NCBI GenBank assembly: GCA_013180625.2 | Contig: SNVD02009519.1 | Coordinates: 1,364,001-1,428,000, forward strand | Direction: 5' to 3' | From: Boswellia sacra | Lineage: Eukaryota > Streptophyta > Magnoliopsida > Sapindales > Burseraceae | DNA: 64,000 nt | Part shown: positions 1 to 12,900 of the stretch, piece by piece | Layout: every line of letters begins with the position of its first letter | Numbering within the stretch: the stretch's first letter is position 1 | The notes under the pieces: model-generated | What the model saw: the letters and a program-made list of their open reading frames with translations, nothing else | Databases searched by the model: none | Told to the model about the DNA's origin: nothing | Position numbers and translations under genes: made by a program

Positions 1-2466
1 CATAGGTTAGGTTAATAAGGCATTGGAAAATGTTTCCCATAAAATGCCTCATTAGAGATTTGTTTGATGCTTCTTTTAGTTATCAATGGTTTAATGCTTG
101 TTTTAGGTATCAAATTCGATATTTGATGAATTTAACGTTTGACAGTCAAACTTCGAAGAAGTTAATTATGTGGATGGTGGCCAATAGAATGTGGATGGTA
201 AGTAATATTCAATGTGATGTGAATCGGAAAGTGTATATTTTAAATATCTATAGCTTAAGTCATATGATTTTTAAAAATTGTGTTATTTATTGATTTGAAA
301 AGGAATACATTATATCTAAATTTGGGATTATAACATTATCTTCATTTTATTTTAACCTTCTTCACTATATTTATTATATAAAAATTTATCCAAAATATGA
401 TAATATAGGAACCGGGTAAAATTATTAATTTTGTTTTTCAAAACTTCAATTTTTTTAAGAAAAGTTTTAAAAGTTTATTTAAACGTTATGATGAAAAAAA
501 CAAATGTACAAATCAAGGAAATTATTGTCCTATCATCCTAATTGAGTTTAGAAAACAAAATTAACAAGTCGCTATTATCTAGTTTAATATCTGAAACTAA
601 AATTGAAGTGGTTATTTTTGTGCAAAGATTGTGTAAGTTGTTGTTTAATTTGTTTAATTAATTTTAATGCTTACCAAAACAAAATAAACCATATTTACCT
701 GATCTTCCTTCCCACGAAATCCTTAATTTGTAACTTAAACAAAAAAGTTTAACCTACACATGAGATTAAAGCATTTGATGAATAATTTTCCTCGTCATAT
801 TTTTTATTATCTGAGTCAATGAATAATAAAAAAAAATTACAACTAGTCAGTTTTCTATGTATTGCATCGCTAATGCAGGGATTTTCCAAAACTAAATAAA
901 CATTACTTGAAAAAATTATAGTATAAGGTCTCGCCAATTCAATGCCAATCACGTTGTTGATAGTGAGAGCACAAAATATTTTTCTTTAAAAAAAAATCAA
1001 GATTTTCTTTAATTCAAATTTTTTTTTTGATAAATATTGGTTATTAACAAAAATGAATACCAGCACATAATCAAAAAATTTTCTTGACTAAGAACCGTTT
1101 GTTTTGCCCTCTAAAATATGAAACTATTTAAAGTTAAGTAGCTGAAACAATTTTGATCACTTTTTTTAAATAAAATTATTTGAATAGAAAAAATAATCTT
1201 TTAGAACATTTAAATTATTAAAATACATAAATTACCCTACTATAATATAATCTGTGCTCTCAACATCTTTCTCAACCTCCACCCATCTCAACCTAGCCGC
1301 CACCCACCTCGTCTCTTTGTTGTGTGATGGACTTTAAATTTTCCAGCACTGGCAAGCATATCTTCTCACCTCGACCACCAAAAACTGGTATGAAAATACT
1401 CCCCATCCAACGATCTACTAATCTTCTCTACGGTGGTTGGAGAACACAGCCTGTACCCAGATGACGGACGAGGGATTATGCTCGATTGTTTGAGGAAGAG
1501 AAACAATAGGCTGTCGAGGCAATAGGGGCGGATTTTTATGGTAGAAGATCGAGAAAATATGGCAGTCGGATCTTTGACTGAATTTTTCGGAGAAACTTTG
1601 CTTTTATGGCCAGAAATAGTTGAATAAAGAGGCAGATCGTCTTCAGACGATCAAAACAGTACCAGTAGTATGGCATACGCGCGGCGGTCACGTTGGTTGC
1701 CAACGGCGAGGTGGTGATGGCCCCGGCGACTATTCTAAGATTTTTGAAATTTTTTTAATTTTAATAAGATAATATAAATTCTTTAATATAAATATTTATT
1801 TAAAATTTTTTAAAATTTTAATAAATAAGATAATAAAATTTCTTTTATATAAATATTTATTTGAAACATTTTTTTATTTCTAATTTTGATAAATAAGAAT
1901 ATTTAATTTCTTTAATATAAATATTTAGTTGAAATTTAAAAATATTTTTTTCTATAATTTATTATTGATTATATTTTAAATTTTCAAATGTTTAAAACAA
2001 ATATAGTGCAAATATATTTATATGTTTTATTGTAAAGATAAATATGTCAAAAATAATTTAGATTAAGAGCATAATATTATTTATATTTATTTGGATTTGG
2101 ATTCCAAATTTTAATTATTTTATATGTAATTAAATTTCAAATTTTTTAAATAATGTATGTTATATATTATAGTAAATTATTGTAAATAAATAAAAATAAT
2201 AGGACAATATAATTTATTTAATAATCAGAATTATGATTTCATTTTATTAAATATCTATTTTTTAAATGATTGTAATAAATATAATATTAATTATTTAAAT
2301 AAAAAAGAATTTTGATTTAATTTTATTAACTATTTAATTTTGAAAAGATTGTAATAAATATAATATAAACATTTTACATTTCAACAAGAGTTAAAAAAGT
2401 CACATACTTACCACTTTTTTAAAGAAATATGTAAAAGAGTAAACAAATCGTACTTAGAGTGAAATA
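1..2466. other. AT-rich intergenic DNA
   Basis: No credible gene is visible; the open frames are short and unlike any protein I recognise. Most of the stretch is strongly AT-rich. A GC-richer island at about 1250-1735 (cytosine-rich, then purine-rich) stands out and resembles the interiors of non-autonomous transposons elsewhere in the window, for example about 19990-20320, but I could not define its ends. A tandem AT-rich block lies at about 2225-2375 and is listed separately. Confidence 0.6.
2225..2375. repeat. AT-rich tandem block shared with 36130-36310
   Basis: Two imperfect units of about 75-80 bp follow each other, each built around a TTTTGATTTAATTTTATTAA-like core and a GATTGTAATAAATATAAT-like core. 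The same units recur at about 36130-36310, where a copia fragment begins immediately after them. This suggests both are subterminal pieces of one repeat family. The family is not identified. Confidence 0.5.
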
Positions 2467-3550
2467 AATTAAATTCAGGATAATATCAAATACTACCCCT
2501 GAGTTTTGTCTTAATCTCACTCGGAGAACAACTATGTTATTTTCATCAAAAACACCATTGAACTTACATTAAATTCATCATCCAACCTATTCTGTTAAAA
2601 AAACCACTAACAGAATAGTAAAAAGATTATTATACCCATTTTTTTCATGCTTCTATACAGCTAGATATTTTAAAGTCAAACTTAAAATTGTAATGACCAA
2701 AATACCCATAGACTAGAAAAAAGAAAAAAATAAGAAAAAAGACATTCGGGCATCAAAAGACGAAAATAACCTTCATTTTAACTGAATTTGGATAACAAAG
2801 AGGGCATGCATGACTGTTGGGATACGAAGATAGCAATGCATTTGGCTTATTAAAAAGCTTCATAGACAGCCATTTTAAACTATATCTTAAAACTGAAAAT
2901 CACACAAACTGATATAGAACATATAAGGAGCTTAAAATGAACTCCAGCAAGTGAATGGTTCCAGACACAAACTCCAAAAACCTCTTGGAAGTACACAACA
3001 CACAAACACAAACTTCATCACCTCTTTCATATAACACAAGCTCTTGAAACTCCATCACCCATTTTCGTTCACATATAAACAATCATCACCACCACCCATT
3101 TTCAAATACATCACATATTTTCAACCACAAACAAACTCATACTCTAGCCAAAAATGCACTCAACTTCCAAAATACTACATAGTTAAACCAAAAAGCAAAT
3201 TACCATACACCCATTTTAAAAAAAAAAGATAAAAAAATTGCAGAAGAGTAGTCATTCACAATCTGGATCCCACCAAAGTAAAGGAAACTATCAATAAGGT
3301 CATGTTTACTCCCAAAAAAGTTGTAATTCTGCAAGATAAATAAGAGAAAATAACATATTTTCAGTCTTTGGTTATTTTTACATATGTTTTGCTAAAAAAT
3401 GCAACTAATAAACAATGTTTGATATACCTGCCAATCACTCAATTGGTGGTGGTTGTGACCTACCAACTTGAACGACATCAACTCCTTGCCTATTTGGATC
3501 CTAAAACATGTGCCAGCGCTTCTATTATTCCAGAAATTGACCATTACTCT

Positions 3551-3767
3551 TTTACTTTCTTGACACCTCCCAGCCAATTTTCCTAATTAAAAAGTTAAGA
3601 TTTACTTTAAAATTAAAGTATTGCCTAAATCAATGACTTGTTTGGAGCCAATATAATAGAACAAAGACGGAACAATATCAATTTCACTTTCTTGACACCT
3701 TCCAACCAATTTTCCAAGTCAAAAAGCTAAGATTTACTTTTAAATTAAAGTATTGCATAAGTCAACA
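3551..3767. repeat. Dispersed direct repeat inside the MULE
   Basis: Copies of about 84 bp at 3551-3634 and 3683-3767 share CTTTCTTGACACC, CCAATTTTCC, AAGATTTACTTT and AATTAAAGTATTGC in the same order and spacing, with scattered differences. This is a local duplication within the non-autonomous element. Confidence 0.7.
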
Positions 3768-4458
3768 ATAGCATACAAGCAGCATCATTGGTAATTATCT
3801 CACTGAGCAATATTTCTACAAAGTTCATAATTAAAAACTTCTATTCTACCCAGATATTTGACTATAATCTCATATTAAATTATGATGATGACATTTGTAC
3901 AAGAGTGATGACAAAACAAGTACTTACAGGACCTTGACAAAACAAGTAACCCAGATCTCGCCAAAGAGCAAGAAGAAATGATAAAGAAAAAACGGAAATT
4001 GTCAAAAGAAATCTCCAAACATAAGCAATGAAATTTCTCAAAATGCAACGAAAATCTTTTCCATTATAATAAGCATGCAAAATACTACAACGAAGCACAA
4101 AAACAAAAACAGATGTGTGCTCATGAACAACCCAACACAAACCAACTAAAAACCAAACAGATCAGAGCGTGAATAACATCCATTACCACATTCCTTATCT
4201 TCATCACAACACAATAATAAAACAGACCATGAATAACAAACATAAAAATAATAGAACAAGAGTTCATACATTTTACATTCAATTTAAGAACACCCATGAC
4301 AAAACCCCCAAAACAAACATAATATAGAGATGAGGGTTACGATTTTGTAATGGAAAAAAAAAAAATTAACTTTCCCCGTGCAATAACAATATCATGCATA
4401 AAATTAAAGCCATCAACTGTTATTTCACTATATATGCAAAGAGAAACAACGGACTTAC

Positions 4459-4592
4459 CAGCTTGATGTGCGTCCTCCACAACTAGATCTAATGATACTG
4501 CTGTGCGAACTCTTCCAAAAATATGGGATTTAGTTTTTCTTTTGGACTTCCCGAATAGCTTAGGGTTTTTGAATTGTTTACCCTTTACAAGA
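4459..4592 (-). other. Possible captured exon in the MULE interior
   Basis: Read on the minus strand, about 134 bases are open without a stop. The translation is basic and then acidic (it contains LFGKSKRKTKS and LDLVVEDAHQA) and stops at a consensus-like donor, G|GTAAGT, at 4459/4458. Its base composition is less AT-rich than the surroundings. This fits a host exon captured by a Pack-MULE, but I cannot identify a source gene and a chance open frame of this size is possible. Confidence 0.2.
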
Positions 4593-4908
4593 GATTATGT
4601 ATGTCGTTTTACCATTTCACCCTTCACTCATATGTGTTAGTAGAAAATTACGTAACTGCCCTTGATGTTGGCGGTTTTTTTAACGGAATAAGTTGGATGA
4701 TGAATTTAATGTAAGTTTAAGGGTGTTTTTGATTAAAATAACATAGTTGTTCTCCGAGTGAGATTAAAGCAAAACTCAGGGGTAGTATTTGATATTGTCC
4801 CAATTAAATTCTATTATGTGTTAAGTTTTATTAAGTCTTAAGTGATACAAACAAGCAGTCACTAAGTTATATATAATTCCTAAACAGTACATATAAACCT
4901 TAAGACTC

Positions 4909-5660
4909 TTAGGACGCGTTTGGGAGCGGGTCACGTATGGGATTGGACTAATCTTAAACTTATCCCCATGTTTGGCGTAGAAGTGAGATTGGACTGATAG
5001 TCCAAGTGAGTCCTAACCCCCTCCCTATAGCAGCAATTGGTGGGACTATCTTGGAACATGGGACTTAATAGTCCCAAGCTGGGACAAAATTTTTTATTTT
5101 TAATTGAAATTATAATTAAATTAAATAATAAATATAATATAACGTAATAATTTTTAATTGTATTTAAAATTTTAATCAAATCAGTTTTGATTGTTTACCT
5201 ATAAAAATGATGATATTATAATATAAAATGAATACAAAAATAAATATTAAATTAATAATATAAAAATGAATATAATCTAATAATACTTAAGTACCAATTA
5301 TTTATAAATTATAATATTTAATTTTTTTTTAAATTTATATGATAATTAATTTTATATAAAATGTAATTTGCATTATATTTATATAGAAATATCAACAAAT
5401 ATTTAGTATTTAATTTTTATTCAAATTCAATCAGAGATTGAATTTGAATAAAAATTAAATTAGTTTTTTAAATTATTTTTTTAAAAATTGTCATCTATGT
5501 AATAATCCAGTCTCATATTGCACCAAACATTTAACAAAATTATTTAGTCAAATATCATATTGTACCAAATATAAGACAGTACTATATGATCCAGTCCCAT
5601 CCAGTCCCAATCCCAATCCCAATATCAATCCAATCCAATTTCGACTCCCAAATGCACTAA
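4909..5660. mobile_element. MITE-like element, PIF/Harbinger-type ends
   Basis: The ends are imperfect inverted repeats: GGACGCGTTTGGGAGCG at 4912 and, on the minus strand from 5657, GTGCATTTGGGAGTCG. They are bordered by TTA on the left and TAA on the right, which resembles the three-base TWA target of PIF/Harbinger elements but is not an exact duplication. The terminal GGGATTGGA and CAATCCAATCC motifs are also complementary. The interior is AT-rich, non-coding and carries a perfect hairpin. A related sequence lies at about 20575-20960. Confidence 0.45.
5408..5460. repeat. Perfect 25-bp hairpin
   Basis: The arm at 5408-5432 is exactly complementary to 5436-5460, leaving a three-base loop (AGA). 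It sits inside the MITE-like element at 4912-5657. Confidence 0.85.
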
Positions 5661-6960
5661 TGATTAAGATTAATATTTTTATTTGATTCCTTTTTATATT
5701 AATTGTGAATGGTAAATTTCTATAAAAGCATTAGTTATTTTCATTTAATAATTTCTAAGATTATATATTTATGACTTTAAAATAATTACACATTTTAGAA
5801 GGCATGAGTCCAAAATCTATAAATTTAATACTATTTTATATAGAACTTCCATTACAAAATCAGCTAATCTAAGGATATTTATGAGAAAAATTAATAATCT
5901 CTCATTTATAAATGATTTTCTTCAAGAATTATTCATAATACTTCCCATATCAAATAACTTTTTCTATAACCTAGCCAAGCCACCTCTTCCTCCGGACCTC
6001 CGCCCATGATTAATGCAATAAATAAGAAAAGAAAAAAAAAACTCATATTTTAAAATAAAATATACTAGTGTCTTCAGCTTCTTAAAACTTTGGTCGCACT
6101 CTCAGCCAAATGACCCATGTACTGTGCTTTGTAATGGACAACATGAATGATTTGTTATGGACAAAAGTGAGTGACATGTCTTCTGCCATTTTTTGTTAGG
6201 AATGAAAGGAATCTTAATTCGTAATCTTCACCTATATAGATAATATCACCCTACCCAACAAGCAACCACTTATTTTATTTCCTAGTTTTTCCGAAATCTT
6301 AAAACAAAAAGTCAGACTAAAGGAATAAACACACACACACACACACACAAACATACCAATTTTTAGTGAATAATTAACACTATTCAAATGAGATGCCTTC
6401 ATGGGCCTCCGAAACCCTCCCCCATAACATACTTGAGCCAAATTTTTCTTGCAGTTTAATACCAAATGTCAAAACAGAAACCCTGAAGTAAAATACGTTG
6501 CCATCCTACTCGGTTACTCGTGATATCATACATTCATTATTCAAGCAACAAAACTTTTTATTTCACTTAATTCTTGGATATATTACTACCCACAACATAG
6601 TATGATGTTTCAGAACAAACAGTCAAATACCATCTCAGAGATTTTCTCTATATCGTTTAATCGTGAGTGGATATAATAGACATCGGCAATTACACAAAGT
6701 CACCTGATCTTCCGAGAGACGAAGGCCATGGCGGGACCATGATGCAAAATGTGCACATCACCTGAAGTTCATGCAACAGGGGAAAGGGTTGATTTGAGCA
6801 AGAACAAAGAGGCAAACGACATGGTGGGTTTCCAGAGAACCCTAATCCAAGGTCTCAAAGAGCAGATTTCTTTTATTCCCTCAAAATTAAAAATGCAACA
6901 GAATTAACAAAAACGAAAATAAACAAAAATGCATTAAGAAACACAGAAATAGAAATTGTC
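5661..6960. other. Intergenic DNA, 3' flank of the RS/RD-rich gene
   Basis: No gene is recognised. The part nearest 6960 is presumably the 3' untranslated region of the minus-strand gene. TTTATT on the plus strand near 6557 could be its AATAAA signal. An (AC)n microsatellite lies at 6329-6349. Confidence 0.45.
6329..6349. repeat. (AC)n microsatellite
   Basis: About ten uninterrupted AC units downstream of the minus-strand gene. Confidence 0.9.
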
Positions 6961-9900
6961 TCAATGTGTACTTTCAGGAGAATGATGTATCCGACTTAAA
7001 ATTACCGACTCACACTCATTTGAACCAGGCATCAAAGCCCCAGATACTTTAGGAGAATCATCCGAAAAAAATAAAGGATCACCAATTCCATCCCCAAAAG
7101 TCTGTTTCTCCCTGGCAGGATAAAGAGAATCATTGCTATTGGTCTTGCTTATACCATCCATGTTCTCACCATCAGTGGGTAAAACATCAGCAGCATGTGA
7201 TGCATTATCAGGCGACGGAGAGTTATTCCCATCTACAGCTTCTGAGATCACCTGCTCCGAGGTCATCCCATCCATCTTATCCCCATTAAAAACTGGTACA
7301 GGTTGTTCGTCCAAGCTCTTAGGAGTAGATTCTTGGTCTTCCAATTCCAAATTTGGTGGAGGGGAATGACTCTGATCTTGTGCCACTTGATGGGGAGTTG
7401 AATCTGGCTCCTCAACTATCTCCTCCTGCACATCAGCCTGTGAAACAACACCAAGTTTCTCATGATCTGAAGTTGGCATTGGAGCATTAGACATTTCTGT
7501 ATCAGAAATCAACACCGATTCCTCCAATTTTTCATCACCACAAAGAGTGCTTTGCTCCACCTTCTCTGAATTAGACATTGAAAAAATATCTAATGTGCCA
7601 TTATCAACAATCTGCAAACCACCCATCTGTACCTTATATTTCCTGTATTGCTCCATGGCTCTCTGAAAATTAGGAATGAAGACGTCAGCAAATGGAAAAA
7701 TAGATATGCCATTTAGATTCTAATGGAAAATTTGCCCGCAAATTTAGCTTCAAAAAATATTTTCGTGCGAGTTGATATAAAAATTAGGATCACAACAATA
7801 CTAATAGAAACACATAAAACGTTCTCCAAATAAGGATTAGACAGCCTGAAAAGGGTAAGGTTGGTAACCTGACCAAACCATCTTTAATCCTGTTACAAGT
7901 TTTACTACTCTTTATTTTGTGATAAGGGTACAGGAAGATTCTAGTCCATGATTGAAAGGTGCCAATCAATGCAACTACATGAACATTTCAGAGGTAATCA
8001 GAAGTACCAACTCAAGGTGTCAAATCTTTGTTCCACTATATTACCTTGAAAACAGAATCATTTGCTGCAGGAAAAAATGGAGGACTTAACAAGGTTTTAG
8101 AACTTTTTGGAACTGCTTTTCCACCATCCTACAATATTAAGAAAAGATAAAAGATTATAAAACAAAGAACAAGTGACATAAACAGAGAGACAAATAAAAG
8201 GGAGGTTAAAAGAGTTGCCTCAGATTCTCTACCTTCAGATTTACAATCACAGTAGTTTCTTTATCAACAGCTGCAGTCTGATCCATGTCAAGTAAGATCA
8301 TACACTGGCTATACAACTCTGGAGCAGTGAGTTCCTCCGAGATGTCAAGCTTAGAAAGATAAGCAAGGTAATGATGAGCACCATTATCATCACTTGATCT
8401 TTTAGAAGGATCAGATGATTTCTCATGAGAAGTTTTGGCTGAAACTTTGGAAAATTCTTTGGCACAATTGATAAATCCTGTATCAAGGCTTTTCTCCTGA
8501 ACACCATGATGATTATTGTCATACTGGGTCTGTTGACCATCCTGCCCAGGTAAATCATCATCCAAAGGGGCTTGAACAGGGTGATCCTCCTTTTGGGATG
8601 TTGATGGCAAGTCCATATTCATATCACCATTTTCTCCTTTCCAAATATCTGCGCTGGTTTCCCATCCACGCCCATTCATGGGATGCCTATTCTGGTCCCA
8701 TTCAGAGCCTCCATACATGTGTGGTTCATCCCTAAAAGCACCATTATTTCCATCCCATCCATGCAAGTGAGGTGGGCCTGACCCATCAATCATATTCTGC
8801 CACCCAAGAGGGCGCAAATGACTAGAAAATCTGTCAGCATCAGGGATATGATAGGGAATTTCCATTGAGGGCCTAACAGAAAACAGCGATGGAGAAGGAA
8901 ACTGTGGCATCATTGTTTGAAAACCTCCATGTGGTGGCCCATGTTGGAAATGCATGAAGCCATTTGGTACTGGCGAAGACCAGTTTGGGGCACCCCTCCA
9001 TGCATTTCCTTGACCTCTTCCCATACTGGGATCACCACCCCTCCGATAACGGGCACCGACGTGAATCCTACCATCTTCTTCCAGTGGACCCATAAAAGAA
9101 GGGCTGCCAACTCCTGTCCTGAAAGCAGGTGGGGGAGGCAGTGAAGAGGATGAATTACCCTGACTAGCTCTATTGTGATATAAAAGATCCATTTGCAAGG
9201 AGTCATCAACCAGAGGCTTCTCCAAAGGCAAGTCCCTACTTATCCTATCCTCACTAGCAGATATGTCTCTCGGACCAATACTGCTCCTTCGTCCCGTCTC
9301 TTCAATGTCAAGACTCCGCCTAACACTTCTGTTCCCATACCTACGATCAAGACTTGATGAAGAAGGAGATCTTTCTGCAAAGCCCATGGGTGAAGCTTTT
9401 GAACTTGAAGACCTCTCAACTGATAACTCGCCCACGTGACCATCATCCATTTTAGTGCCTCTCTCTGTAGATCTGTACTTAGAACCTCTCTCTAACACTC
9501 CTGAAAAAGCAGTCACCTCCCTTGAGGAAGTTACTTTTGGCCTCTGTTCTGTCACAGAATCTCTGTACTTCAAATCTTCATGCTTTGAATTTCTGAATCC
9601 AAGATATAAGAAAAAAATAAAATATAAGGTTAATACAAGTGACCATCAAATTTAAAAACAAAGAAAACCAAACAATAAAAATAGCAGACTCCACTGTAAG
9701 TTATACATGTTGACATTGAACAAAAAATCAAACTGAAAATGAAATCAGACAAAACGGGAGGTTAAAAAAACAGAGGTATATCATTGACTGAGACACCAAT
9801 TCTAAGCATTCTTCGATGAAAATAAAAGAACACCTGTACTCATCAGTGCCACCATGTGAACTGGAGCTTGGTGAAGTCCTCCTTCTACTGCTACTAACGG

Positions 9901-12900
9901 TAGAATCTACATATGCTTGACGTGACTGAGATCTTCCCCTTTCTGCATCTGGCTCCACTCTACTGCTGCTTAAAGATTTACCATCTACATCATGATAATG
10001 AGTTTTGATACCTCTAGATTTAGTATCAATGCAATCATCACGATCATCAGGAGATCTCTTCCTTCCCCTGCTATCCTTGTACTTTACGCTCCGATCATCA
10101 TGGTGTGACACATCATGATCAAAATCTCTATCACGATCATAGTCAAGATCACGATCTCGATCACGGTTTCGATCTCGGTCTCGATCTCTTTCTCGCTCCC
10201 GCTCTCGATCTCGATCTCGATCACGATCACGGCGGTCACGATCCCTGTCTCGTTCTAGTTCTCGATTTCGGTCCCTTTCCCATTCACGATCTCCATCATG
10301 ATCACGATTACGGTCGCGATCACGATCATAATCATGATCACGATCGCGCTCCCTATCACGCTCACGGTAGTGATCACGGTCACGGTCACGCTCACGCCCA
10401 GAATCAAAGTCACGATCATGGTCATGATCATGGTCATACTCACGCTCTTGATCACGGTCACTCTCCTGAGGCTTAGATTTCTTCTGTCTAGTTTCTGCAA
10501 CATCTTTTTCATCCCTTAAGTGCTTATCATCAGACCTACTACAAGCATGATCTCTAGCAGGGTGATCCTCTCGCTGCTTGTCATCTCGGTGCCTGCTGTC
10601 CCTGTCCACATCATCCCTGTACTTATCTCTATATCTCTCATCCTTATGCTTCTCATCTTTCAGCCTTCCATCACTGGCAACATCATCCCTCCGCCCATCG
10701 CTGATGTTGCTAATATCAACCTCATGTTTATCCCCATCACCAGAACCATCTCTCCTTCTCCTAACTCGTCGCTCAGGTTGGCTTTCTGATTCTGGACTTG
10801 GTAACTGATCCTGCACATCTGTGACAAAACATGGATTATGGTGTAAAGTGGATTTTCAGCATGAAAGATTAATAAAGAAATAACCCTTTCTTCTTTACAA
10901 CAATTAATTAAAACAATCCTTTTTCATCTCACTCAAGTAAGTTTCCAACTGAAGTAAAGAGAATATAAAACTAGGTGAGCAGCATCATCACATCCTAACT
11001 ACATAAATCAAACTGATTCATTTTTCACAAGAAAGAAAATGAATAAGCCTTGCCATTTAGAACTCAAAGCAAGGCAAAGAATCATAAGTTATACAAAACA
11101 CCAGAAAATGCTTAAAAGCTAATAACCAATTTTAATATCATTTACAAAGAATCAGACTAATACGTTAACACTACAAATTTCTTCCAAGAAATAAAAAATA
11201 AAAAGAGTAAGCACGCATAAATCTAAACTCATGATCATTTTCATTTTCATTTAGGTAGCAATAAATTAAGAGACAGAGATACAGAACAAACGATGAGACT
11301 TAATAGGCAAAAACCTTCTATAACACTTTCCTGCTCTTCATGAGAAAGTATGATAGATCACTCAGAATTTTCTTACATTATAACATGTACAAGTGAACCA
11401 TACAGAGAGAAACTACAACATCATAAGCCAATTGTTCTATCCCAAATCAAAGGTCAAAACAACACCATACATGCCCTAGTAGCCTTGTTGCCTAACATTA
11501 CTAACTTCTTAATTCAGCCGAAACACCAAATTTAACAATCATTGTCTCTACGTTTTATAACAAGCAGCCCCACCTATAAAACCAAAACCAGTTCAAATCA
11601 AGAACAGGTTAAAATTTACACTTCACCTACAGCAGTCAAATTTTTTTGCTGGAAGATGCATTTATTGTTTACCCCAGACTGGATGCACAGTGGCTATGAT
11701 GCCAATTTAGAGATTGCACATTCTATGGCTAAGATGAAAAAAGGAAGCCTTATCGAAGCTCCATTTTAGCTGTACTACAAAATATTCTTGGAGTGAATTG
11801 CTGCAAAAAGTTTTCTACGTACTGAATACATAGTTTGACATATGATCATCCTGACATAATTTTCATATTCCTTATACCCACAACAGACATCTATTACTAA
11901 GTTTGACGTATTAACACTTTCAATTTTTCTATACTTAACTAGAGAACAATCTCTTTTCTTTTTCTTTTTTATTTTTTCCGGCGGGGGGGCGAGGGGGACA
12001 CGCGACAGGGTTGTGGGACTGGGAAACAAGGAAAATTGTATTAAATTCTTAAAGATGATACAACACAATGAACAAGCTATCCTGTGCACTCAAAAAGGGC
12101 TCTAAAAACCATATAAAAAGGTATAACTGAGCCCTGAAACTGCAAAAACACAAAGCTCCTTAGGAACTCAACAAAGGAGCTTTCTTGATTGCAATATCAA
12201 AGCTACCCAAGTGACTTGAAAAAAGAACAAAGAGACTTCCCAAAACACCAAAGAAATAGATGCTCATTTACAAGCCCAAAACTTCACGTTGTCTCCTCCT
12301 CATTCTTCAAAACTATTTAATTTCTGAATACTCATTTTAACACATTCATTGCAATTAGCATTACTTTTCCTTTCTTGATACTTAGAAAGTTTCCAACCTT
12401 ATTTATGAGTTCACCAAGTTCCATCAACAACTAACAGACCAATTTTGAAATTTATCTTTCTAAAACACACACAGCTCATAAAAGATGGACACAAGAAATT
12501 AATTCCAAAAGAATTAATAGGAAAAGGAACTACAATAACCTCAAACCCTTCAACAGCTCCGGGGGAACTTGAATCTGACAAGCTTGTCTAACCAGAAAGG
12601 TAACACAGCCAGAATCAATAAAGTAGTACTCCCTTAATGAAAAATATCACAAATCCCTATTTCCTAAAGTTTAAGCAGCCTAGCGGGCACTTCCGGAGCT
12701 ACAAAAGAATCAACTATTAGGTGTCCAAATAAAATAGTCATGTAAATGATTGCTCCTCATATGTGGCAACAAAAATTGCCCATGAAAAAATAATTCTACC
12801 TCGAAGACATCTTGACAACCCAAATATGCTTCACATACACGAAAATTACAAAAATTCAACTCATTCAGGGAAAAAAATAAAAATAAAAATCAACATCCTT

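Larger units (their letters stand above)
2467..4811. mobile_element. Non-autonomous MULE-type DNA transposon with long TIRs
   Basis: The element proper runs 2477-4801. It is flanked by a perfect 10-bp direct repeat AATTAAATTC (2467-2476 and 4802-4811). Its ends are inverted repeats of about 130 bp: the left end starts AGGATAATATCAAATACTA and the right end, read on the minus strand, starts GGGACAATATCAAATACTA, and similarity continues to about 2606 and 4671. Long TIRs with a 9-10 bp target duplication are the signature of Mutator-like elements. No transposase is encoded in the 2.3 kb, so it would need transposase in trans. The interior holds a direct repeat (3551-3767) and a short open segment ending at a splice-donor-like site (4459). 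Confidence 0.85.

Noticed and set aside
4909..5660. Exact TSD for a PIF/Harbinger element
   Set aside because: TTA on the left and TAA on the right are not identical, so the superfamily call is kept tentative.
10105..10476. Long plus-strand open frames rich in His/Asp opposite exon 2 of the RS/RD-rich gene
   Set aside because: They are the antisense image of a near-symmetrical DR/ER codon repeat. They have no splice partners and stop outside the repeat.
10100..10480. CRISPR-like regular repeats
   Set aside because: The repeats are codon repeats inside a spliced plant exon, with no spacers of constant length.
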